Shown: positions 34,749 through 47,049, counted from the stretch's first letter. The stretch is DNA of 64,000 nt from Clostridium hydrogenum (GCF_021432385.1 NZ_JAEACT010000003.1:124001-188000); one strand, 5' to 3'. The notes: generated by a model from the sequence alone, not told the origin. Program-made: numbers and translations.

Positions 34749-34884
34749 TTCATTACTCCTTCTTTCCTTTAAAATTATTAACATAAGTTTGATTTTTTAT
34801 TCTAAAAGAAAGAAGAAAATTATTAATAAGCATTGCCTCGCTATATTACTAATATATAAATTATAGTAATAAAGTGTGAATATA

Positions 34885-34919
34885 AAAAAAAACCGAGAAA
34901 TTAAATTTCTCGGTTTTTT
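34885..34919 (-). terminator. Terminator of the ATP synthase operon
   Basis: AAACCGAGAAA and TTTCTCGGTTT pair around TTAA and are followed by T runs on both strands; 11 bases after the atpC stop. Confidence 0.9.
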
Positions 34920-34929
34920 GTGCATATTT

Positions 34930-35331
34930 TTAACTTTTTTTAGTTTTTATTCTTGCAAGTGCTCTTGCCAATGCAATTTCCGCTCTAGTAACATCAATAT
35001 CCTTGGCATTTTTAAGTCTGCTTTCAGCTCTTTCTTTAGCTTCTTCGGCTCTATTAACATCTATTTCTTCAGGCCACTCACTTGCATCGCACATAAAAGT
35101 AACTTCATCTGCACCTACATTTAATACACCTGTAGATGTAAAAGCCTTCTTCTCTGTACCATTCGCTTCTATAAATTTAGTTTCAGTTGGATTTAAAAAA
35201 GCAACCATATCAGAGTGATTTGCCAATATTCCTACAGCACCTTCAACAGTTTGTGTTATGATTTCACTTACTTCTCCAACATAAAATGTTTTTTCAGGAG
35301 TTAGTATGCTTAATTTCATATTAGTTGCCAT
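34930..35331 (-). CDS. atpC: ATP synthase epsilon subunit
   Basis: 133 residues: N-terminal beta-sandwich (KLSILTPEKTFYVGEV, VGILANHSDMVAFL) and a C-terminal helical pair rich in Ala, Glu and Arg (RAEEAKERAESRLKNA). It links the central stalk to the c ring and can restrain ATP hydrolysis. Last gene of the operon, 14 bases after atpD. Confidence 0.96.
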   Translation of the reverse strand: MATNMKLSILTPEKTFYVGEVSEIITQTVEGAVGILANHSDMVAFLNPTETKFIEANGTEKKAFTSTGVLNVGADEVTFMCDASEWPEEIDVNRAEEAKERAESRLKNAKDIDVTRAEIALARALARIKTKKS

Positions 35332-35345
35332 GCAAAATCACTCCT

Positions 35346-36755
<1,410 letters not shown>

Positions 36756-37601
36756 TTATTTAAGAGCTTCTGCTCCTCCAACTATTTCTGTAATTTCTTG
36801 AGTGATAGCACTTTGTCTAATTCTGTTATACTTTAAGTTTAAATTATCTAGTAAATCATTAGCATTTTTAGTTGCACTATCCATAGAAGACATTCTTATT
36901 GCCTGTTCACTTGCCTTTGAATTTAAAAGCAAATTGAAAGTCAATTGCTCTAAATGCAACTTAACTGCTCTACCTAATAATACTTCAGCACTAGGCTCAA
37001 ATTCTGCTATACTCAAACTATCTGATTTTTCGACTTCTAGTGGAAGCACTTTTTGTACTTTCACATTTTGCTTAACAGTAGAAACAAATTCTGTATATAC
37101 TATATATACTTCTCCTACTTCACCATTATCATAAAGCCTTAAAGCATGATCCGCTATTTCTTTAGCTTCGCCTAAACCAGGTTCATTAGGAATATCGACA
37201 TACTCAGCCACAGTATCATATTTAAGTCTCTTAAAGTATGATCTTCCCTTTTGACCAACTGTTATAAGCAAAGATTTATCTCTATCTTTAGACATAACTT
37301 CGTTAGCAGCAGATACAACGGCTCCGTTAAAACCTCCACAGAGACCTGAATCTGAAGTAATCGCTATATAAAGTTTTTTATCACTATTGTTACCAGTAAT
37401 ATAACTGCTTTTTTCTTCACAAGAATTAGCAATTTTATTCATAACATCATTAAAAGCTTTATAATACGCTTTATTAGCTTCAAGGTTCAGTCTAGATTTT
37501 CTTAAATTAGAGGTAGCTATAAGATTCATGGCTTTTGTTATTTTTCTAGTACTGCTAATAGACTTAATTCTTCTTTTAATAGCAATAAGTCCTCCTGCCA
37601 T
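36756..37601 (-). CDS. atpG: ATP synthase gamma subunit
   Basis: 281 residues: N-terminal RRIKSISSTRKITKAMNLIATSNLRK and C-terminal NLKYNRIRQSAITQEITEIVGGA form the antiparallel coiled-coil rotor; the middle has SDSGLCGGFNGAV. It rotates inside the alpha3beta3 ring. Confidence 0.97.
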   Translation of the reverse strand: MAGGLIAIKRRIKSISSTRKITKAMNLIATSNLRKSRLNLEANKAYYKAFNDVMNKIANSCEEKSSYITGNNSDKKLYIAITSDSGLCGGFNGAVVSAANEVMSKDRDKSLLITVGQKGRSYFKRLKYDTVAEYVDIPNEPGLGEAKEIADHALRLYDNGEVGEVYIVYTEFVSTVKQNVKVQKVLPLEVEKSDSLSIAEFEPSAEVLLGRAVKLHLEQLTFNLLLNSKASEQAIRMSSMDSATKNANDLLDNLNLKYNRIRQSAITQEITEIVGGAEALK

Positions 37602-37625
37602 ACTTGCACCTCCTACTTCGGAAAA

Positions 37626-39140
37626 CTATTCTTCAGCTACGAATACTTTTTTATATTCAGTAATTGCCTTTTCAAGTTCGCTCTTAACTTCATCAGTTAA
37701 AGCTTGCTTTTCAAGTATTAATTTTCCTAAATCTCTATAATGAGTATCTACATATTCAAACAATCCAATTTCAAATGCTTCCAATTTATCAACATCAATG
37801 TCCATTACAAATTCGTTAACAACAGCATATAAAATCATTACCTGTTTTTCAACTGGCATTGGATGATATTGAGTCTGCTTCATCATTTCAGTTAATCTCT
37901 TACCTTTTTCAAGTCTCTTCTTAGATTCTTTATCAAGATCTGATCCAAACTGAGAAAAAGCAGCAAGTTCTCTGTACTGAGCAAGCTCAAGTCTAAGTGT
38001 ACCTGAAAGCTGTTTCATTGCTTTAATCTGAGCGCTACCACCAACTCTTGATACTGATATACCAGAGTTAACAGCTGGTCTCTGACCTGCATAGAAAAGT
38101 TCAGATTCAAGGAATATCTGACCATCTGTTATAGATATAACATTTGTAGGTATATATCCTGAAACGTCTCCTGCTTGAGTTTCTATTATAGGAAGTGCTG
38201 TTATTGAACCTCCACCTAACTTATCTGAAAGTTTTGCAGCTCTTTCAAGAAGTCTTGAATGTAAATAGAAAACATCTCCAGGATAAGCTTCTCTGCCTGG
38301 TGGTCTACGAAGTAATAATGACAGTGTTCTATAAGCTACTGCGTGCTTAGACAAGTCATCATATACAATAAGTACATCTTTTCCTTTAAACATGAAGCCT
38401 TCTCCAATAGTAACACCTGAATATGGTGCTAAGTATTGAAGTGGTGCTGAATCTGAGGCACTTGCTGATACAATTATGCTGTAATCCATAGCACCCATCT
38501 CTTCAAGTATGTTATACATGTTTGCAACTGTAGATTGTTTCTGTCCTATTGCAACATATATACAAATAACATCTTTTCCTTTTTGATTAAGTATAGTATC
38601 AATAGCAATCGCAGTTTTACCTGTTTGCCTGTCTCCTATAATAAGTTCTCTTTGTCCTTTTCCAATAGGTATCATTGAGTCTATGGCTTTTATGCCGGTT
38701 TGAAGTGGTTGTTTAACTGACTGTCTATCAATAACACCTGTAGCTTTAATATCTACTGGCTTTGATTCATCAGATTTAATTGGTCCTTTACCATCAATTG
38801 GCTGTCCTAATGCATTTACAACTCTTCCAAGCATTGCATCGCCGATTGGAACCTCAACAACTCTTCCTGTACTTTTAACTACATCGCCTTCCTTGATTCC
38901 TTTTTCTGAACCAAGCAAAGCACAACCAACATTGTCTTGTTCAAGATTTAAAGCCATTCCATAAACATCGTTTGGAAACTCAAGAAGTTCACCAGCCATA
39001 CAGTTATCTAAACCATATACTCTGGCAATACCATCACCTATTTCTATTATCGTACCTGAATCTACTGTTTCTACCTTATTTTCATATCCTTCAATTTGCT
39101 TTTTGATTATTGAAGTTATTTCTTCAGGTTTTATGTTCAT
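37626..39140 (-). CDS. atpA: ATP synthase alpha subunit
   Basis: 504 residues; P-loop [13 protein letters not shown] near 170, signature [14 protein letters not shown] near 365, arginine finger region SGISVSRVG. Non-catalytic nucleotide-binding partner of beta. Located between atpH (10 bases) and atpG (24 bases). Confidence 0.98.
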   Translation of the reverse strand: MNIKPEEITSIIKKQIEGYENKVETVDSGTIIEIGDGIARVYGLDNCMAGELLEFPNDVYGMALNLEQDNVGCALLGSEKGIKEGDVVKSTGRVVEVPIGDAMLGRVVNALGQPIDGKGPIKSDESKPVDIKATGVIDRQSVKQPLQTGIKAIDSMIPIGKGQRELIIGDRQTGKTAIAIDTILNQKGKDVICIYVAIGQKQSTVANMYNILEEMGAMDYSIIVSASASDSAPLQYLAPYSGVTIGEGFMFKGKDVLIVYDDLSKHAVAYRTLSLLLRRPPGREAYPGDVFYLHSRLLERAAKLSDKLGGGSITALPIIETQAGDVSGYIPTNVISITDGQIFLESELFYAGQRPAVNSGISVSRVGGSAQIKAMKQLSGTLRLELAQYRELAAFSQFGSDLDKESKKRLEKGKRLTEMMKQTQYHPMPVEKQVMILYAVVNEFVMDIDVDKLEAFEIGLFEYVDTHYRDLGKLILEKQALTDEVKSELEKAITEYKKVFVAEE

Positions 39141-39150
39141 AGGCTCACCT

Positions 39151-39690
39151 CTATTCTCGTTTAAGCATTACTTTTTTCATGCTTTCTAATTTATTCTTTA
39201 TTGTTCCATCAATAACGTCGTCTCCAACTCTTACATAAACTCCACCAATGATTTCTTTATCAATGACTTCTTTTAATATAATAGTTTTATTATATTTCTT
39301 TTCAAGCTTATCTTTAAGTTGTTCTCTTTCGTTATCTGTAAGTGGGATTACAGTTTTAATTTCTGCAATAACCTTATTAGCTTTTTCTAAAGCTATTTCA
39401 TTTAATTGATTTAGAATTCCTGAAACTTCATGAATTCTCTTTTTTTCAATAAGTAATAATAGAAAAGAGAGCATTTCTTTATCTACCTTACCTTGAAAAA
39501 TATCCATAAACATTTTCTTTTTTCCAGAAGTACTTATCTTAGGGTGGTTTATTATTTGTTGAATATCATTATTAGCATTTATTAAATCAACAATTTCAGA
39601 AAAATCCTTAATATATTGATCTACCTTATTTTTTTCCGCACCAACTTCATACAAAGCAAGCGCATATCTTCTATCTAGATATTCATACAT
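39151..39690 (-). CDS. atpH: ATP synthase delta subunit
   Basis: 179 residues with the OSCP/delta pattern: [18 protein letters not shown] at the start and the conserved C-terminal [42 protein letters not shown] tail. It ties F1 to the b-subunit peripheral stalk. Two bases after atpF. Confidence 0.95.
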   Translation of the reverse strand: MYEYLDRRYALALYEVGAEKNKVDQYIKDFSEIVDLINANNDIQQIINHPKISTSGKKKMFMDIFQGKVDKEMLSFLLLLIEKKRIHEVSGILNQLNEIALEKANKVIAEIKTVIPLTDNEREQLKDKLEKKYNKTIILKEVIDKEIIGGVYVRVGDDVIDGTIKNKLESMKKVMLKRE

Positions 39691-39692
39691 AA

Positions 39693-40172
39693 TTAAATAC
39701 CTACCTTAGCAACAAAATCTTCTATAAGTCTTCTATGTTCTTCCTCGTTTATGGATTTGTCAAGTGCTTTTGAAGATACTAACACTGCAAGTTCAATAAC
39801 TTGAGCTTTAATTTCATCTTCAGCTTTTTCTTTTTCTCTTTCAGCTTCTCTCTTTGCTCTTTCTAAAATAAGTTGAGCTTCATCTTGAGCTCCCTTAGTT
39901 ATTTCATCTGAAACTTTTTCAGCTTTAGCCTTAAAGTTTTCTACAATTGTCTTGCCTTCTTCTTTTGCACTTGCTAATTTCTTTTCATTTTCTATTCTTA
40001 AAGCTTCTGCTTTACTTTTATCTTCATTAGCACTGTTTATTGTATCTTCTATATCCTTTGTTCTTGATGACATAACCTTATTAACAGGTTTATAAAGGAA
40101 ATGATGTACAACTATGAGAAAAAGCGCAAAGTTTATTAAACTGTATACGACTCTAACTAAATCTATTCCCAT
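39693..40172 (-). CDS. atpF: ATP synthase b subunit
   Basis: 159 residues starting MGIDLVRVV at 40172, with GGGAGG 11 bases upstream; the reading frame can be extended nine codons upstream but that start lacks a ribosome site. One N-terminal membrane helix ([17 protein letters not shown]) is followed by a long charged helix, the peripheral stalk. Length fits other clostridial b subunits. Confidence 0.93.
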   Translation of the reverse strand: MGIDLVRVVYSLINFALFLIVVHHFLYKPVNKVMSSRTKDIEDTINSANEDKSKAEALRIENEKKLASAKEEGKTIVENFKAKAEKVSDEITKGAQDEAQLILERAKREAEREKEKAEDEIKAQVIELAVLVSSKALDKSINEEEHRRLIEDFVAKVGI

Positions 40173-40223
40173 ATACGCAAAAGCCTCCCTTCGGCTCATT
40201 TTTTTAGCTATCTAAGCTAAAAA

Positions 40224-40466
40224 TTAAGACATTTTTACGAATATTAACAATAATGATACCAACAATGCATATATAGCTGTAACTTCTGAGAATGCTATAC
40301 CTAATATCATTGTACTAGTAATTTTTCCACTAGCTTCTGGTTGTCTTCCAACAGCTTCAACTGCTTTTCCTGCAGCGTTACCTGTTCCGATACCTCCACC
40401 AATACATCCTATTGCAGCTAGACCTGCACCTAATGCTACCATTCCATTTACAAAGAAACTATTCAT
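40224..40466 (-). CDS. atpE: ATP synthase c subunit
   Basis: 80 residues in two membrane helices joined by the polar loop [10 protein letters not shown]. The ion-carrying Glu is in [14 protein letters not shown]. The first helix has [11 protein letters not shown], where sodium-type rings have Gln in place of the T of GTG, and the residue after the Glu is Val not Ser/Thr, so proton coupling is predicted. AAGGAGGAAAAAAC precedes the ATG, the strongest ribosome site in the operon, as suits a multicopy subunit. Confidence 0.97.
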   Translation of the reverse strand: MNSFFVNGMVALGAGLAAIGCIGGGIGTGNAAGKAVEAVGRQPEASGKITSTMILGIAFSEVTAIYALLVSLLLIFVKMS

Positions 40467-40542
40467 GTTTTTTCCTCCTTAAAAGTAATTTTAAATTGGT
40501 TTATATGATTTATACAGGTATTTTACCCACATAAATACATTC

Positions 40543-41208
40543 TTACTCTTCTGCTACTAATTTAATTTGAACCATTGTAAGCATAACAAATACTATCATT
40601 TGTACTGCTCCATCAAACAAATCAAAATACGCATGACCTATAATAGGAATTACTAAAGCGGCATGACCCAAGGAACCATATATAAGTGCCATGATAACTG
40701 ATCCTGCCACCATGTTACCAAATAATCTTAGGGTTAATGAAAGAGGTAATGTTAATCTTTCAATAATATTTATGGGTAACAATGGTATAAATGGTTTTGT
40801 GTAACCTAAGAAATATTCTTTTAATCCATTTCTCTTTATTGCATTACCTTGAACTATAAAGAAGGTTAACGCAGCAAGTGTTAGTGGAACATTTATATCT
40901 TTTGTAGGTGGTTCGAATCCAATGAGTCCCATTAAATTCATAATAAGCAGATATAAAGCTAACGCTGCTACATATGGAGCAAACCATTTATATTCCTTAC
41001 CCATATTTTCACCTACAGCATTATTTACGGTTTGCACAAAGGCTTCAAGAACATTTTGTTTTTTGTCTGGTATCTTTTTTAAGTTTCTTGTAAGAGCATA
41101 GCATAGTATAGCCACAACTATTAAAACAACAAGTTGTATTATCATACTATCAGTAACTTGAATACCAAATGCATTAAATATGGGTTTAGCCTTAATACTA
41201 ATATCCAT
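40543..41208 (-). CDS. atpB: ATP synthase a subunit
   Basis: 221 residues with five or six membrane helices. The essential Arg is in LPLSLTLRLFGNMVAG near 160. It forms the ion half-channels against the c ring. Five bases downstream of atpI, 76 bases upstream of atpE. Confidence 0.96.
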   Translation of the reverse strand: MDISIKAKPIFNAFGIQVTDSMIIQLVVLIVVAILCYALTRNLKKIPDKKQNVLEAFVQTVNNAVGENMGKEYKWFAPYVAALALYLLIMNLMGLIGFEPPTKDINVPLTLAALTFFIVQGNAIKRNGLKEYFLGYTKPFIPLLPINIIERLTLPLSLTLRLFGNMVAGSVIMALIYGSLGHAALVIPIIGHAYFDLFDGAVQMIVFVMLTMVQIKLVAEE

Positions 41209-41212
41209 TTAA

Positions 41213-41584
41213 TCACTTCCTTTCATTGTTTTTTAATAGCAAACCATAAAATATTAGCGCTATAAAATGTGCGCTGTAACCTGCTATGTAAGCAATTAAA
41301 TAATATTGCTTTATTTTATATAGAAGTATACTTATTATACAAACAAGTATAACTCTAAAAACTGAACTAAAAACTATTAAAAGTTTTGTACCAATTCCCT
41401 TTACAAGAACTAAATTAGCTGTAATTGTACTAACATAAAAATTAAATACAGCTGTAATGATTCCAAATAAAAGTATTAGTGAATATTCTGGCTTTATTAT
41501 TAATGCAACAAAGAATATTAATGCAGCAACTATTAAATCACAAACAGTAACAGCCTTTAGCATTTTTTTCACATCTACGTTCAA
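41213..41584 (-). CDS. atpI: ATP synthase-associated protein AtpI
   Basis: 123 residues and four predicted membrane helices, little sequence conservation, but first gene of the atp operon in the standard place. AtpI-type proteins are proposed to help assemble the c ring or to take up magnesium. The start is ATG 41584 with GGAGGAAATGATTTGA upstream. Confidence 0.85.
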   Translation of the reverse strand: MNVDVKKMLKAVTVCDLIVAALIFFVALIIKPEYSLILLFGIITAVFNFYVSTITANLVLVKGIGTKLLIVFSSVFRVILVCIISILLYKIKQYYLIAYIAGYSAHFIALIFYGLLLKNNERK

Positions 41585-41884
41585 ATCATTTCCTCCAATG
41601 CTATAAACATGATACTTAGATTATATATCTTTAATTTTTATAAATAAACATTTGTTTTTCGATTTTTTTCGCAATATTTAGCCTTTATTCAAATTTATCA
41701 GTCTATTATCTACGAATTAATATCTTTAATGATAAAATGCTTCAAATAATTCAATTTCGCAATAAAATTTCAAATTACTGAAAATTATAATATTTATGTT
41801 ATTCTATTTTGTTTACATTTATGCATGATTATTTATCGTATATTATAGGGAAAAACTATATACGATAAATAATGTTTTATTTAA
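41585..41884. other. Gap between the atp operon and the DMT transporter gene
   Basis: A perfect 13-bp hairpin (ATTTATCGTATAT at 41831-41843 and its complement at 41858-41870, 14-base loop) lies 15 bases after the transporter stop and may end its transcript, though no T run follows. The rest is A/T-rich and should contain the atp promoter, which I did not place. Confidence 0.55.
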
Positions 41885-42865
41885 TTACGCCCCCGCATTT
41901 ACACTGACTTTTTTATGCTCATTTTCTTTTTCTAATTCCCTATTACGCCTACTGTTTTGTATAAAGGTAATGCTTGAGCCTAGCAATATTAGCACTATTC
42001 CTATAACCGTATTAAATTTAATAGCTTCTTTCAAAATAATCAATGCAAAACATGGTGCCAATGCAGGTTTTATATAAAAAACTAAAGAAGCTACAGATGC
42101 TGATGTTTCTTCCATGGCTAAAAAATAAAAAGTATATCCAAGACCAGTGACAAATATTCCAATATAGATTAATTCCGGTAAGGTCCCCAACGTTATTCCC
42201 TTTAATACAGGAACTCTTGCAAAATTTTTCATACCAATCTCATTAAAAAAGGTTGCTACAAAATTTATTCTAGAAATCATAATAAATATTAAAAGTTCCA
42301 TACTTCCTAGTATAAAACTAAGGGAACTTACTACTATTCCGCCATATTCTTTACTTTTTTTCTTTCCTATTATTCCATACAAAGCAAAAGTTAATGCTGA
42401 CAAAAGAGTATATGCAATTCCTATTATGCTTATAGACATATTAAAGGGATTTAAAATAACAAATATACCTAATACACTTATAACCATTGAAATGATAGTA
42501 TCCTTATAAATTGCCTCTTTTAAAGCAAAATAAGCAATTGGTATTACGAATATTGGATTACAGCTAAATAGTATTGCAACAATTGACGCTTGACTACTTG
42601 AAATTGCCAATTGATAAAGTATCATGCTTACAACAACACAAATAAACCCAGTTATTAAAAAGAATTTAAAATCTTTAACTTCTAATTTAATTTTACGCTT
42701 TCTTATAATCTTTATTGCAATTGGAAGCAATAATACACCTCCTATAAAAAATCGTAAAAAGGTCAATTGTATTGGATTAAACTTACCAGAAGTCATTTTT
42801 AAAGAAACTTCCATAGTACTGAATAAAATTGTTGCAAAAATAATGTACAAATATCCTTTTTTCAT
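41885..42865 (-). CDS. EamA-type DMT superfamily transporter
   Basis: 326 residues with ten hydrophobic segments in two EamA repeats (FSTMEVSLKMTSGKFNPIQ.. and ALTFALYGIIGKK.. with LGYTFYFLAMEETSASVASL). Such permeases export amino acids, nucleobases or other metabolites; the substrate cannot be told. The tail is charged and cytoplasmic. TTTGGGGGGAATAAAAAA precedes the ATG. Apparently a single-gene unit. Confidence 0.9.
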   Translation of the reverse strand: MKKGYLYIIFATILFSTMEVSLKMTSGKFNPIQLTFLRFFIGGVLLLPIAIKIIRKRKIKLEVKDFKFFLITGFICVVVSMILYQLAISSSQASIVAILFSCNPIFVIPIAYFALKEAIYKDTIISMVISVLGIFVILNPFNMSISIIGIAYTLLSALTFALYGIIGKKKSKEYGGIVVSSLSFILGSMELLIFIMISRINFVATFFNEIGMKNFARVPVLKGITLGTLPELIYIGIFVTGLGYTFYFLAMEETSASVASLVFYIKPALAPCFALIILKEAIKFNTVIGIVLILLGSSITFIQNSRRNRELEKENEHKKVSVNAGA

Positions 42866-43367
42866 TTTTTTATTCCCCCCAAAGATTTAAAAGCTTCATA
42901 AAATGAATTAATATGCTTTATAAATACCATTAGTATGAAAATTTTCAATATAGACTTTCTGAATAGTTCTTTATGCACTTAATTATTAAAATTAAAGGTG
43001 CTTCTTCATTTTCTCTTTTGAAAATTTCATTTTTATCTAGTATTCATATAAGCAGCTTAGGCATCTTAAAGAAAATATAGATAAACCAGTTCAAATTGAG
43101 AACTAGTTTTTAAGATACCTAAATTAAACCCCTTACTATTATTATAACAAATGCAATCAAATATCATTTTTTCATAATATATCCAGTAATTTCAAGATAA
43201 CCGCAAGCAAACACCAAATATATAGAAATTTATACAATATTTTGGACAAAATAAGATTAAAAATTCGCAAGTACCTTCCAAATTATATATCTTGCAGTGA
43301 AATGAGCAAAAAATAAAAATCGACAAGACAAAAAGTCCCATCGATTTTTATTTTCAGCTTTTAATAA
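42866..43367. other. Intergenic DNA upstream of the DMT gene
   Basis: Contains an inverted repeat with 14-base arms, one mismatch (TTAGGCATCTTAAA at 43058 and TTTAAGATACCTAA ending 43122), inside which is AGATAAACCAGTTCAAATTG, again like a family C end. No reading frame. Confidence 0.5.
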
Positions 43368-43466
43368 AGATAAACCACCTTGAAACTTCAAAATTAATTT
43401 GTATCAAAATGCCGTCTTCTAGGCATTATGATGCAAATTAATTTTGTTAGTTGAACTGGTTTTATA
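43368..43466 (+). repeat. Family C palindromic element, copy downstream of the thiolase gene
   Basis: AGATAAACCACCTTGAAAC, apex ATGCCGTCTTCTAGGCAT, end GTTGAACTGGTTTTAT; 14 bases after the thiolase stop, so its hairpin would form at the end of that mRNA. Confidence 0.82.
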
Positions 43467-43480
43467 AAGATAAACTATAA

Positions 43481-44662
43481 TTAAAGTTTCTCTACAACTA
43501 TAGCTGTACCTTGTCCACCACCTATACATAAAGTAGCAAGTCCTAATTTAGCATCTTCTCTCTTTTCCATTGCATGTAATAATGTAACCAATATTCTAGC
43601 ACCAGATGCTCCTACTGGATGTCCTAATGCAATAGCTCCACCATTAACATTTACTTTACTCATATCAAATTTCAAATCTTTTGCTACAGCTAAACTTTGA
43701 GCTGCAAAAGCTTCATTTGCTTCAATTAAATCTAAATCTTCAACTTTTATATCAGTCTTAGCTAAAGCTGCCTTTGTTGCATAGAATGGTCCATATCCCA
43801 TTATTGCTGGGTCTAATCCTGCTGAACCATAAGATACTATTTTAGCAAGTGGTTTTATTCCTAATTCCTTTGCTTTTTCAGCACTCATTATAACTAAAGC
43901 TGCTGCTGCATCATTTAAACCTGAAGCATTTCCAGCTGTTACTGTTCCATCTTTCTTAAATGCTGGCTTTAATTTAGCCATTCCTTCAATTGTACTTCCG
44001 AATCTTGGGTGTTCATCTGTATCGAATACAACTTCACCTTTTCTAGTTTTTATAACTACAGGAACAATTTCATCTTTGAACTCTCCATTTTTTATAGCTT
44101 TTTCAGCTTTTAATTGTGAGTTAAGAGCGAACTCATCTTGTTCTTCTCTAGTAAGTCCCCATTTTTCAGCTATGTTTTCAGCTGTTATTCCCATGTGATA
44201 ATGGTTAAATGCATCCCATAAACCATCTGTAATCATTTCATCTACAAATTGAGTATTTCCCATTCTTGCTCCCCATCTTGCATTATCTACAAGGTAAGGT
44301 GCTCTTGACATGTTTTCCATTCCACCAGCTACTACTATATCAGCATCTCCTGCTTTTATTATTTGAGCTGCAAGACTTACTGTTCTAAGTCCAGATCCAC
44401 AAACTTTATTTATTGTAAGTGCTGGAATTTCTACTGGTAATCCAGCTTTAACTGCTGCTTGTCTTGCAGGGTTTTGTCCTAAACCAGCTGAAAGAACATT
44501 ACCAAATATTACTTCACCTATTTCTTCTGGCTTTACTCCAGCTTTTTTTACTGCTTCTTTTATAACTACTGCACCTAAATCTACTGCTGGTACATCTTTA
44601 AGACCTTTTCCATATGAACCGATTGCTGTTCTTACAGCACTAGCTATTACAACTTCTCTCAT
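43481..44662 (-). CDS. thlA: Acetyl-CoA acetyltransferase (thiolase)
   Basis: 393 residues. Catalytic Cys in [12 protein letters not shown] (about 88), [29 protein letters not shown] with the catalytic His (about 349) and the second Cys in [11 protein letters not shown] (about 379). It condenses two acetyl-CoA to acetoacetyl-CoA, the entry to butyrate and butanol formation in saccharolytic clostridia. The crt-bcd-etf-hbd genes are not here. It resembles C. acetobutylicum ThlA closely but not fully. TTTAGGAGGTAATGTA precedes the ATG, with a near-consensus promoter upstream. Confidence 0.96.
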   Translation of the reverse strand: MREVVIASAVRTAIGSYGKGLKDVPAVDLGAVVIKEAVKKAGVKPEEIGEVIFGNVLSAGLGQNPARQAAVKAGLPVEIPALTINKVCGSGLRTVSLAAQIIKAGDADIVVAGGMENMSRAPYLVDNARWGARMGNTQFVDEMITDGLWDAFNHYHMGITAENIAEKWGLTREEQDEFALNSQLKAEKAIKNGEFKDEIVPVVIKTRKGEVVFDTDEHPRFGSTIEGMAKLKPAFKKDGTVTAGNASGLNDAAAALVIMSAEKAKELGIKPLAKIVSYGSAGLDPAIMGYGPFYATKAALAKTDIKVEDLDLIEANEAFAAQSLAVAKDLKFDMSKVNVNGGAIALGHPVGASGARILVTLLHAMEKREDAKLGLATLCIGGGQGTAIVVEKL

Positions 44663-44724
44663 TACATTACCTCCTAAATTTTAATCTCAAGTGTATTAAA
44701 ATCTTCTTTCTTTTAACAATTATA

Positions 44725-44753
44725 ATTATAACTACTATTTATTGTTTTATCAA
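44725..44753 (-). promoter_or_regulatory. Strong vegetative promoter of the thiolase gene
   Basis: TTGATA (44753-44748), 17-base spacer, TATAAT (44730-44725). The layout TTGATA..TATAAT before this gene matches the well-known clostridial thl promoter. Confidence 0.85.
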
Positions 44754-44782
44754 TACATTTTGTTAAAAAAAACACAAACTTT

Positions 44783-45934
44783 TTATACTATAAATTCATC
44801 TGGCTTAACCTTTGATATTCCAAAATGATACAATATAGCCTCTGCTATTCTATTTGATGCTTTACCATCACCATATGGATTTATTGCATTACTCATTTTT
44901 TCATATTCTTCTTTATTTCTAAGTATCTTATTAGCTTCCGATACAATTTGAGCCTCATCAGTTCCTACAAGCTTAACCTTTCCAGCCTTTACTCCTTCGG
45001 GACGTTCCGTTACACCTCTTAAAACAAGCACTGGCTTACCTAAATGAGGTGCCTCCTCTTGAATTCCGCCAGAATCAGTCATAACCATAAAGCATTTATT
45101 CATAAGGTTATGCGTTTCTTTAGTATCAAGCGGTTCTAGTAAATGAACTCTTTCTACATTGCTTAAATGCTTATATACAACATCTCTTACTATAGGGTTT
45201 AAATGAACTAGATAGACTAACTCAACATCTGTATTTTGCTCTACTATCTTTTTTAAGGCTTTACATATATTTTCTATACCTTCGCCCCAATTTTCACGTC
45301 TATGAGCAGTTATCATTATTACTTTTTTACCTTTATAATCCAAATCATTAAGTTTCTCATTGCTAAATTTATAACTATCCTGTACTGTGTGGTTCATAGC
45401 ATCTATAGCTGTATTTCCTGTAATGTAGATATTCTTCTCATTAACCCCTTCTCTTAAAAGGTTAAGTTTTGATTTTTCGGTAGGTGCAAAATGTAAATCT
45501 GCTATTGCCCCTGTAAGTTTTCTGTTCATCTCCTCTGGAAAAGGAAAATATTTATCGTATGTCCTGAGCCCAGCTTCCACATGGCCTACACTTATTTTTT
45601 GATAAAATGCTGCAAGTGAAGCTGCAAAAGTAGTCGTAGTATCTCCGTGAACAAGAACTATATCTGGTCTTTCTTTTGAAAATATGTAGTCTAATCCCTC
45701 AAGAACTTTAGATGTTATTCCTGTTAGGGTTTGCTTATTCTTCATTATATTCAAATCAAAATCAGGTACTATATTAAATAAAGCTAAAACTTGATCTAAC
45801 ATTTCTCTATGTTGTGCAGTAACACACACTTTAGATTCAAATTCTTCTCTTGCTTTTAATACCTTTACAAGTGGAGCCATTTTTATAGCTTCCGGCCTTG
45901 TTCCAAAAATACTTATTACCTTAATTTTTTTCAT
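44783..45934 (-). CDS. wecB: UDP-N-acetylglucosamine 2-epimerase (non-hydrolysing)
   Basis: 383 residues: IFGTRPEAIKMAPLV at the start, VHGDTTTTFAASLAAFY, GHVEAGLRT, TAHRRENWG, and SGGIQEEAPHLGKPVLVLR toward the end. It converts UDP-GlcNAc to UDP-ManNAc for teichoic acid linkage units or other surface polymers. It follows the MraY-like transferase gene, with which it probably forms an operon. Confidence 0.96.
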   Translation of the reverse strand: MKKIKVISIFGTRPEAIKMAPLVKVLKAREEFESKVCVTAQHREMLDQVLALFNIVPDFDLNIMKNKQTLTGITSKVLEGLDYIFSKERPDIVLVHGDTTTTFAASLAAFYQKISVGHVEAGLRTYDKYFPFPEEMNRKLTGAIADLHFAPTEKSKLNLLREGVNEKNIYITGNTAIDAMNHTVQDSYKFSNEKLNDLDYKGKKVIMITAHRRENWGEGIENICKALKKIVEQNTDVELVYLVHLNPIVRDVVYKHLSNVERVHLLEPLDTKETHNLMNKCFMVMTDSGGIQEEAPHLGKPVLVLRGVTERPEGVKAGKVKLVGTDEAQIVSEANKILRNKEEYEKMSNAINPYGDGKASNRIAEAILYHFGISKVKPDEFIV

Positions 45935-45990
45935 AAAATTAATTCCTCCCTAATTGCAAAAATTGTTTATATCACAATTATTTACACAAC

Positions 45991-47028
45991 TTATTCTTTA
46001 TGCTTAAAAAACCCAAATTTCCAAGCCAATAGCACTATAACTAAAATTACTATAGCTAAAACAGAATATGCCTTAGTATTAGTTAACTGCATTACTATGA
46101 CAGCTATAAATCCAAGTACTGCACTTATTAGGTACATTACTATAACCGCCTGTTTTTGACTAAGCCCCATATCTAAAAGCCTGTGATGCAAATGTCCTCT
46201 GTCTGCTTCTGTTATTGGTTTTCCATTAATTTTCCTTCTAACTATAGCAAAAAGCGTATCATAAATAGGAAGCCCTAATGCTAGTATAGGAACAGCTAAA
46301 ACAACAGCTGAAGCTGACTTAATAGCCCCCTCAATAGATATTGCTGCAAGTAAAAACCCGAGTAACTGCGACCCTGTATCTCCCATAAAGATTGATGCCG
46401 GATTAAAATTGTATGGCAAAAACCCCAATACTGATCCAGCTAAAATAACTGCTAATGTTTGTGACTCCATTCTACTAGGACCATTTAGAAATGCTATAAT
46501 AGACATTGTAATAGAAGCGATAAACGCCACTCCAGCAGCTAAACCATCTAAACCATCTATCAAATTAAATGCATTTGTTACACCAACAATCCAAAGCAAA
46601 GTTAATATTATACTTACTATATTATTAATTTGTATATATGAATATGAATTACTTATAGGATTAGTTATCATGGATATTTTTATTCCAAAACCAATTAATG
46701 TGCAAGCTCCCAAAAGTTGAAATATTATTTTCTGCCATGGTTTAATTGCTTTTAAGTCATCAATTATGCCTCCCACAACAATAATAAACGAACCTATAAT
46801 CATTCCAATTTCCGGTCTAGTAGGTGGTCCTTTTTTTAATATGAGTGTTGCTAAAAACGCAATATATATTGCAAGCCCCCCCATTTTAGGAATAGGCTTT
46901 TTGTGAACCCTCCTTTCATCCTTTGGAATATCTATAGCTTTTATTGCCTTTGCAAATTTTCTCACAAGTGGCGTAGCTAAAAAAGCTATAATTACAGCCG
47001 TAAAAAACATCAAATATGTATTTTCCAT
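45991..47028 (-). CDS. tagO: TagO/WecA-type undecaprenyl-phosphate GlcNAc-1-phosphate transferase
   Basis: 345 residues, ten or eleven membrane helices of the MraY family. Conserved acidic loops: KPIPKMGGLAIY, GIIDDLKAIKPWQK, NAFNLIDGLDGLAAG, FMGDTGSQLLGFL and ADRGHLHHRLLDMGLSQ. It loads GlcNAc-1-P on the lipid carrier, starting a wall polymer. WecB, encoded next, would supply the ManNAc donor used in the following step. Confidence 0.93.
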   Translation of the reverse strand: MENTYLMFFTAVIIAFLATPLVRKFAKAIKAIDIPKDERRVHKKPIPKMGGLAIYIAFLATLILKKGPPTRPEIGMIIGSFIIVVGGIIDDLKAIKPWQKIIFQLLGACTLIGFGIKISMITNPISNSYSYIQINNIVSIILTLLWIVGVTNAFNLIDGLDGLAAGVAFIASITMSIIAFLNGPSRMESQTLAVILAGSVLGFLPYNFNPASIFMGDTGSQLLGFLLAAISIEGAIKSASAVVLAVPILALGLPIYDTLFAIVRRKINGKPITEADRGHLHHRLLDMGLSQKQAVIVMYLISAVLGFIAVIVMQLTNTKAYSVLAIVILVIVLLAWKFGFFKHKE

Positions 47029-47049
47029 TTTTACCTTCCTCGTATGCTT

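Noticed and set aside
40224..40466. Sodium-type ATP synthase
   Set aside because: The Gln and Ser/Thr ligands of sodium-binding c subunits are absent.
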